Of a stretch of 64,000 nt of DNA, positions 59,537 to 64,000 are shown one piece after another. Source of the DNA: Candidatus Gastranaerophilales bacterium (GTDB lineage: Bacteria; Cyanobacteriota; Vampirovibrionia; Gastranaerophilales; Gastranaerophilaceae). Position 1 is the stretch's first letter. Each line of letters opens with the position of its first letter. Below the pieces are notes generated by a model that searched no databases, was not told where the DNA came from, and saw only the letters and a list, made by a program, of their open reading frames with translations. A program made the position numbers and the translations under genes. The DNA lies in NCBI GenBank assembly GCA_944323695.1, contig CALUTI010000004.1, positions 1-64,000 on the forward strand. The letters are read 5' to 3'.

Positions 59537-60852
59537 ACTAACTCGTCCGCGTCGTGAGAAATCAAATCATCTAATGTCTCTCTATATACTATAATAGCAG
59601 ATTGTGAATTATTTACAAGTACCATGCCGGATTTTTGTACGCGATTATAGTTAGACGCCATGGAATAATTATACGCACCTGTGTTGAAAACGCATAAAAT
59701 GTCGCCTTTTTCGGGATTAGGGAGCTGAATATTTTTAATCAAAATATCACCTGATTCGCAAAATCTTCCGGCAATTGTTACCGTTTGTAAATTTTCATTA
59801 CAATCAGGCTTATTTGCAATTTTAGCGGAATACAAAGCCTGATACATGGAAGGTCTCGGATTATCTGCCATCCCGCCGTCTACCGCAATATATTTTGTGC
59901 CGTTTGGAACCTGTTTTTCACATCCGATCGTGTAAAGAGTTACGCCGGCCGTTGAAATTATGCTTCTTCCGGGTTCTATATAGACCAAAGGAGCTTCTAT
60001 GCCGTATTTTTGGACAGCATTATTGAGAGCGGAAATAATCACGTCAGCGATTTTTTGAACTGACGGCGGGTTATCCGCATCTGTATATTTAACCCCCAGG
60101 CCGCCTCCGAGGTTGATTTCATTCAGGTTAAGATTGAATTTTTCGTTCAGACGGACAATTTCCTTAACCAGAATTTCGACCTCATCGCCGTAGATTTTTG
60201 TTTCAAAGATTTGGGAGCCGATGTGGGCGTGAACCCCTTTTAATTCAAGGTTTTTGTATTTGTTCAAAATAAGCTCAAGCGCCCCGTCAATTTGTGTAAG
60301 GTCAAATCCGAATTTGGAATCAAGATGCCCGGTCTGGATATACTCGTGCGTATGGCATTCAATCCCGGGGGTAACTCTCAAAAGGATTTGGACGGTTTTG
60401 TTTTTGGATAAAGCAATTTCGTTGAGCATTTCAAGCTCTGTGAAGTTATCAACGGAAATTCTTCCGACTCCGAGATCAATTGCAAGCGACAATTCATCAA
60501 AGGATTTGTTGTTACCGTTAAAAAGCACATTAGACATATCGACGCCGGCTTTATACACCGTATAAATTTCGCCTGCCGATACCGCATCAAATCCGAACCC
60601 TTCATTTGCAAGCAGTTTTGAAGTTGCAATTGTGCAAAGCGCCTTTGACGCGTACATCATACGGATTTTAGGGTATGCCTTGAACGCGTTTTTGTAATCC
60701 GCGCAGATACTTTTTATTGTATATTCATCCATAACATACAACGGTGTGCCGTATTTTTTTGCTAGTTCAACTGTGTCGCACCCGCCGATTTCAAGATTTC
60801 CCGCTGAATTCACACGACAGGTCAGGGGTTCCGATGATTGGTTTGTACTCAT
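59533..60852 (-). CDS. lysA: Diaminopimelate decarboxylase
   Basis: Last step of lysine synthesis, PLP-dependent, fold type III. YASKALCTIA holds the PLP lysine, then FGFDAVSAGE, GVHAHIGSQI, LGGGLGVKY, IEPGRSIISTAG and FCESGDIL. The start at 60852 (MSTNQSSEPL, 439 aa) has AAAGGAGAG upstream; a longer frame to 60954 runs into ubiA and is unsupported. Overlaps cdaA by 4 nt. Confidence 0.96.
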   Translation of the reverse strand: MSTNQSSEPLTCRVNSAGNLEIGGCDTVELAKKYGTPLYVMDEYTIKSICADYKNAFKAYPKIRMMYASKALCTIATSKLLANEGFGFDAVSAGEIYTVYKAGVDMSNVLFNGNNKSFDELSLAIDLGVGRISVDNFTELEMLNEIALSKNKTVQILLRVTPGIECHTHEYIQTGHLDSKFGFDLTQIDGALELILNKYKNLELKGVHAHIGSQIFETKIYGDEVEILVKEIVRLNEKFNLNLNEINLGGGLGVKYTDADNPPSVQKIADVIISALNNAVQKYGIEAPLVYIEPGRSIISTAGVTLYTIGCEKQVPNGTKYIAVDGGMADNPRPSMYQALYSAKIANKPDCNENLQTVTIAGRFCESGDILIKNIQLPNPEKGDILCVFNTGAYNYSMASNYNRVQKSGMVLVNNSQSAIIVYRETLDDLISHDADELV

Positions 60853-60883
60853 AATCTCTCCTTTTACTATAAGAGTAGCAGAA

Positions 60884-61855
60884 TTAAAGAAATTTTTCAA
60901 GCGCAAATGCAATACACACAAGCACGGTGAAATATGTCGTAATATTCCGTGCAAGATATAACCTTAAATAAAAGCTCTGAGTCCCCTCTTTTTCAATATG
61001 CTCCCAGTTTCCCAGAGGGTAATTCCACCACTTAACCTCCGGTACAAGGGTTTTGTCAAAATTGTAAACCTTTAGACTCTTATACAAAAGAATAATCAAA
61101 GGCAGTGCCAAAAGCGAAATTAAAATCCAATAAATCTGCGTGAGGTACGCAAAAATCCCGATAAAAATATATCCGAGTGCGTAAAATCCGCCAAGCACCT
61201 TCAGCGAATTATTTTTATCCGAAAACGAGCAGGCAAGAGTTTTTTTGTGTGAGCACAAATCCCCGTCGTAATCCAGAATAGTATGGGTGTACAAAAAAGC
61301 AATCACAAAAGGACATACCCCGATTGATAAAATTAATACGTCGATTGAAAATACCCCCGTCATAACGTAATACACACCCTCAAATAACAAAGGTCCGTAT
61401 GTAATCCCTACCGCCAATTCGCCAAGCCCGGCAAAGGTGAATATAGAATAAAATATTACAAATACACTTGCCAAAAGAGCGACTATAACTGCCCCCCATC
61501 CAGTAAGATACGTCAACACAGCACCAAAACACACTGCAGCAAATAAACACACCAAACCCGCAATAAGCATTCCCTTATGTGTTACAAGCCCGTCGGTTAT
61601 GAATTTACATTTGCAAATCTGCGCGGATTTAAGGTATTTTTCATCCTTAGAGAGAATTTTGTAATCAAAATAATCGTCAAAAATATTAGCAGCCAGATGC
61701 GCAAAACAAACTCCAAAAAGCGCAATTACACCGTACAAAGCGTTTCCGCCGGATATGAGAGCGTAAATAAAAACCACAAGCCACGACATCACAGTCACGG
61801 GCAATGCAAAGGCTCTTGAGCAATTCCACCAAAAATTCAATTTTTCAAATATCAC
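60884..61855 (-). CDS. UbiA-family prenyltransferase
   Basis: 323 aa, about nine TM helices. The two Mg-prenyl-diphosphate motifs are LAANIFDDYFDYKI (NxxxDxxxD) and HTILDYDGDLCSHKKTLA (DxxxD with trailing basic residues). It resembles MenA-like enzymes, which prenylate DHNA for menaquinone, but the aromatic acceptor is not determined. No other quinone gene is present. Overlaps the 72-aa gene by 4 nt. Confidence 0.88.
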   Translation of the reverse strand: MIFEKLNFWWNCSRAFALPVTVMSWLVVFIYALISGGNALYGVIALFGVCFAHLAANIFDDYFDYKILSKDEKYLKSAQICKCKFITDGLVTHKGMLIAGLVCLFAAVCFGAVLTYLTGWGAVIVALLASVFVIFYSIFTFAGLGELAVGITYGPLLFEGVYYVMTGVFSIDVLILSIGVCPFVIAFLYTHTILDYDGDLCSHKKTLACSFSDKNNSLKVLGGFYALGYIFIGIFAYLTQIYWILISLLALPLIILLYKSLKVYNFDKTLVPEVKWWNYPLGNWEHIEKEGTQSFYLRLYLARNITTYFTVLVCIAFALEKFL

Positions 61856-62070
61856 GATAAAATATTCCCCATACCTAGCACGGATTCATAACTTGCACCT
61901 GCTTCAAGAATTTCCTCCGCGGTAAGCCCGAAAAGCGTAATCAGTGCATAAACATCCTTGTCGCCGTTTTCAAGCATTTCAACAACGGTTTCCACCGCCT
62001 CATCTCTTGAAAGCTTTGAAAACCTGTCATTTATGCCCAAATGTAAACTTCTTTTCTTAGCCTTGCCCAC
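61852..62070 (-). CDS. Small hypothetical protein between nanK and ubiA
   Basis: 72 aa: a basic start MGKAKKRSLHLGINDRFSKL and a helical acidic remainder (SRDEAVETVVEMLENGDKDV, GLTAEEILEAGASYES). It follows nanK by 11 nt and overlaps ubiA by 4 nt. Unrecognised. Confidence 0.7.
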   Translation of the reverse strand: MGKAKKRSLHLGINDRFSKLSRDEAVETVVEMLENGDKDVYALITLFGLTAEEILEAGASYESVLGMGNILS

Positions 62071-62081
62071 AAATTTGTCCT

Positions 62082-62954
62082 TTACATTTTTTCAAACGCG
62101 AGAATTGCCGCACCGACCATCCCTGAATAATTACCGACAGACGCTTTAACAACACGTGTCGGGGTTGTCACGATTTCACTATTCACCGCCTCTGTCAGGT
62201 AATCCGTATTAACAAATTCAGCCATAGAACCTGATAACACAATAACCTCCGGATCAAAAAGGTTTGCAAGCCCGATAAGCCCTTGCAGAATGTCATTTTG
62301 CCAGCGTTCGTAAATCATTGTCATAACAACATCACAAAGCTTATACCCGCCTATTATGTCGTAAGTCGTAATATTCGGATTGCCTGAAATTTCTTCGCCG
62401 GTAAGTTTCAGCCCCGTGCCTGACGCGTAAGCTTCAAAGCAGTCCCAAGAACCGCAGGAACATTTTCTGTGCTTGTCACAGCGCATTTTAAAATGCATTT
62501 CGCCTGCCGCACCGTTTTGACCTTTCAAAAGTTTTCCGTCAATGATAATTCCGCCGCCCACACCTGTTCCGAGTGTAAGGGTTATGGAATGCCCGCAGCC
62601 TTTTGAAGCGCCAATTCTATATTCTGCCCATGCAGCGCAATTTGCATCATTTTCAAGAAATACGGGCTTTGATGATAAGCTTTGAAAATCCGTTGTCGGA
62701 TATTCTTTTGCAATATTTCCGGTTGAGCCTAAAATCTTTGTGTTTTCGTTATTAACGGCACCGCAGGTTGAAATTGCTATCAAATCAACCTCTTTTTCTG
62801 CTTTGTGAATAATATTTTTTAAGGTTAAAATCAAACCTTCATACTGTTTCGGGGTAGAAGTTTTTTCGACGCGCGAAAGGATTTCGCCTTTTTCATCCAC
62901 AATTGCCGAATAAATTTTTGTACCTCCGATATCAATAGCAAGCGCTTTTCTCAT
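62082..62954 (-). CDS. ROK-family sugar kinase, probably N-acetylmannosamine kinase or glucokinase
   Basis: 290 aa. ATP site LAIDIGGTKIYSAIVD, catalytic EN-D in VFLENDANCAAWAEY, LTLGTGVGGGIIIDG, and the ROK zinc motif in MHFKMRCDKHRKCSCGSWDC with the C-x-CGx4C pattern. Pairing with nanE (1-nt overlap, TAATG) suggests NanK, phosphorylating ManNAc. Glucose or GlcNAc are alternatives. Confidence 0.85.
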   Translation of the reverse strand: MRKALAIDIGGTKIYSAIVDEKGEILSRVEKTSTPKQYEGLILTLKNIIHKAEKEVDLIAISTCGAVNNENTKILGSTGNIAKEYPTTDFQSLSSKPVFLENDANCAAWAEYRIGASKGCGHSITLTLGTGVGGGIIIDGKLLKGQNGAAGEMHFKMRCDKHRKCSCGSWDCFEAYASGTGLKLTGEEISGNPNITTYDIIGGYKLCDVVMTMIYERWQNDILQGLIGLANLFDPEVIVLSGSMAEFVNTDYLTEAVNSEIVTTPTRVVKASVGNYSGMVGAAILAFEKM

Positions 62955-63643
62955 TATTTATTTCCCCTCTGGACAAACCGTTTTGTAATAAGCTGCGGGC
63001 GGGTAATAGCGGATCCGATAACAACACAGTGCGCACCGAGCGCAAATGCTCTGTCAACTTCTTCGGGCGCCCAAATTCTGCCTTCCAGACAAACTGGTAC
63101 ATTAACTGATTGCACAAGTCTTTCCAGCAGAGGAAAATCCGGACCTGCCGGAGAATCTTTTGATTCCAGCGTATATCCCGCAAGCGTTGTTGATAAAATA
63201 TCAGCACCGAGCTTTGCCGCCTCAATTCCTTCTTCAACCGTTGAAATATCGGCCATTGCAGCTTTGTTATTAATGTGAATATATTTAATCATTTCCGCCA
63301 AAGATGCCTTATTAGGGCGCGGTCTTTGGGTTCCGTCAAATGCTATAATATCAGCACCTGCTTCTATAAGCGAAATTACATCCTTTAATTCCGGCGTAAT
63401 ATAGACTATTTCTTTATAATTTGCCGGAATAATATCGGGCTTTGTAATTCCTATAACAGGGACGTCAAAAAGTGTCTTTGCATTTCTGACATCACGTGTT
63501 CCCGCAACCCGCAGGCCGCCTGCTCCGCCTTTTACAACAGATTTCATCATTGCAGCCATGCACTTTTCCAAATACAAAGGCTCGCTCGGCATTGCCTGAA
63601 CAGAAACCACTACCTTGTTTTTCAAACGATCAATAATATACAT
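62954..63643 (-). CDS. nanE: N-acylmannosamine-6-phosphate 2-epimerase
   Basis: Converts ManNAc-6-P to GlcNAc-6-P. 229 aa TIM barrel with SVQAMPSEPLY, GGAGGLRVAGTRDVRNAK, GITKPDIIPANYKEIVYITP, GADIIAFDGTQRPRP, STVEEGIEAAKLGADILSTT and LEGRIWAPEEVDRAFALGAH. It leads the unit. TATAAT at 63651-63656 (minus strand) ends 7 nt from the ATG with no SD. Sialate lyase NanA is not in the window. Confidence 0.95.
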   Translation of the reverse strand: MYIIDRLKNKVVVSVQAMPSEPLYLEKCMAAMMKSVVKGGAGGLRVAGTRDVRNAKTLFDVPVIGITKPDIIPANYKEIVYITPELKDVISLIEAGADIIAFDGTQRPRPNKASLAEMIKYIHINNKAAMADISTVEEGIEAAKLGADILSTTLAGYTLESKDSPAGPDFPLLERLVQSVNVPVCLEGRIWAPEEVDRAFALGAHCVVIGSAITRPQLITKRFVQRGNK

Positions 63644-63705
63644 ACATTATATTATATACCAAAAAAACTTTTTGCGATATAATTATTAATAACGAGAGAG
63701 GTAAT

Positions 63706-64000
63706 ATGAAAAAAAGTTTGGTAAAATACCCGTATTTAACGCAGGATGTTGAAGTTTACACCCGCGACAACGGGCACAAAATTGTTCTGGCACACAAAGA
63801 AGGCACCCTTGCAAACCTTAGTACATGGGTTAAAACAGGCTCCATTAACGAAAATGACCAAAATAACGGAATTTCGCATTTTCTGGAGCACTTGATGTTC
63901 AAAGGAACCCATAAGCATAAAGCAGGCTACTTTGACAAAACCCTTGAGGCAAAAGGCGCTATTGTCAATGCCGCAACCTGGAAAGACTATACTTTTTATT
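63706..64000 (+). CDS. M16-family zinc metallopeptidase (5' part)
   Basis: Truncated by the window end; 98 residues are visible. ISHFLEHLMFKGTHKH holds the inverted zinc motif HxxEH, and GSINENDQNNG precedes it as in processing-peptidase/PqqL-like M16B proteins. No signal peptide. TATAAT at 63678-63683 and AGAGAGG before the ATG mark its promoter and ribosome site. It diverges from nanE. Confidence 0.9.
   Translation, partial: MKKSLVKYPYLTQDVEVYTRDNGHKIVLAHKEGTLANLSTWVKTGSINENDQNNGISHFLEHLMFKGTHKHKAGYFDKTLEAKGAIVNAATWKDYTFY

Overview
The window looks like a chromosomal segment of an anaerobic, fermentative, low-GC bacterium with a Gram-negative envelope. My best placement is the gut Gastranaerophilales (Vampirovibrionia, 'Melainabacteria'), the non-photosynthetic sister group of Cyanobacteria. 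LpxK, MlaD/E/F, Skp and a two-partner-secretion barrel imply an LPS-type outer membrane. Alongside them are genes more usual in Firmicutes and Cyanobacteria: CdaA and PgpH (cyclic di-AMP synthesis and breakdown), an alpha-type glutamine synthetase, a PDZ/radical SAM/DUF512 protein, YitT and PadR. YidC carries a large soluble insert of the kind I recall from cyanobacterial homologues. A trimeric bifurcating [FeFe]-hydrogenase and a flagellar cluster fit a motile H2-producing fermenter. No database was searched, so the placement is inference.

Layout. 1-6.4 kb: tRNA-Pro with a broken partial copy, yidC-queA, a lytic transglycosylase, mlaD-lpxK-nth. 6.4-11 kb: a hairpin-rich spacer, then hydC-hydB-hydA. 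11-17.9 kb: a 27-bp inverted-repeat element, tRNA-Lys with a duplicated 3' end, an XRE regulator, pth, a TPR protein, a frameshifted small gene, clpC. 18-21.3 kb: fliJ, a fliK-like gene, a hook/rod gene and a secreted repeat protein. 21.6-30.4 kb: GH38 mannosidase, glnA, a membrane-anchored GT5 glycogen-synthase-like protein, a nucleoside transporter, a 31-residue membrane peptide and a zinc-ribbon protein. 30.6-37.2 kb: bioDA, a TpsB-like barrel, skp, a radical SAM protein and a PadR regulator. 37.2-42.6 kb: a 61-bp tandem array, mlaE-mlaF-aminotransferase, two small lineage-type proteins, mazG. 42.9-45.9 kb: a small phage-like module (S24 repressor, operators, replication-like protein, late regulator) without integrase or structural genes. 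45.9-51.5 kb: pgpH-ybeY-dgkA and a pair of unknown membrane proteins. 51.5-57.4 kb: serA, folE2, a small barrel, an M49-like peptidase, rlmH, mscS. 57.4-64 kb: tRNA-Gly with a partial copy, a probable operon nanE-nanK-orf72-ubiA-lysA-cdaA-yitT, and the start of an M16 peptidase.

Three patterns recur. First, all three tRNA loci carry partial duplications of a tRNA end plus its flank. Second, short intergenic hairpins (cores such as GGGCATACTTGCCC and TCCTGAA-N5-TTCAGGA) recur between genes, often with stems that differ but stay complementary. Third, several genes without a Shine-Dalgarno have a -10 box only 6-7 nt before the ATG, which suggests leaderless mRNAs. A possible lineage-specific protein family is suggested by a short N-terminal F-x-G tag on four otherwise unrelated or unknown proteins.
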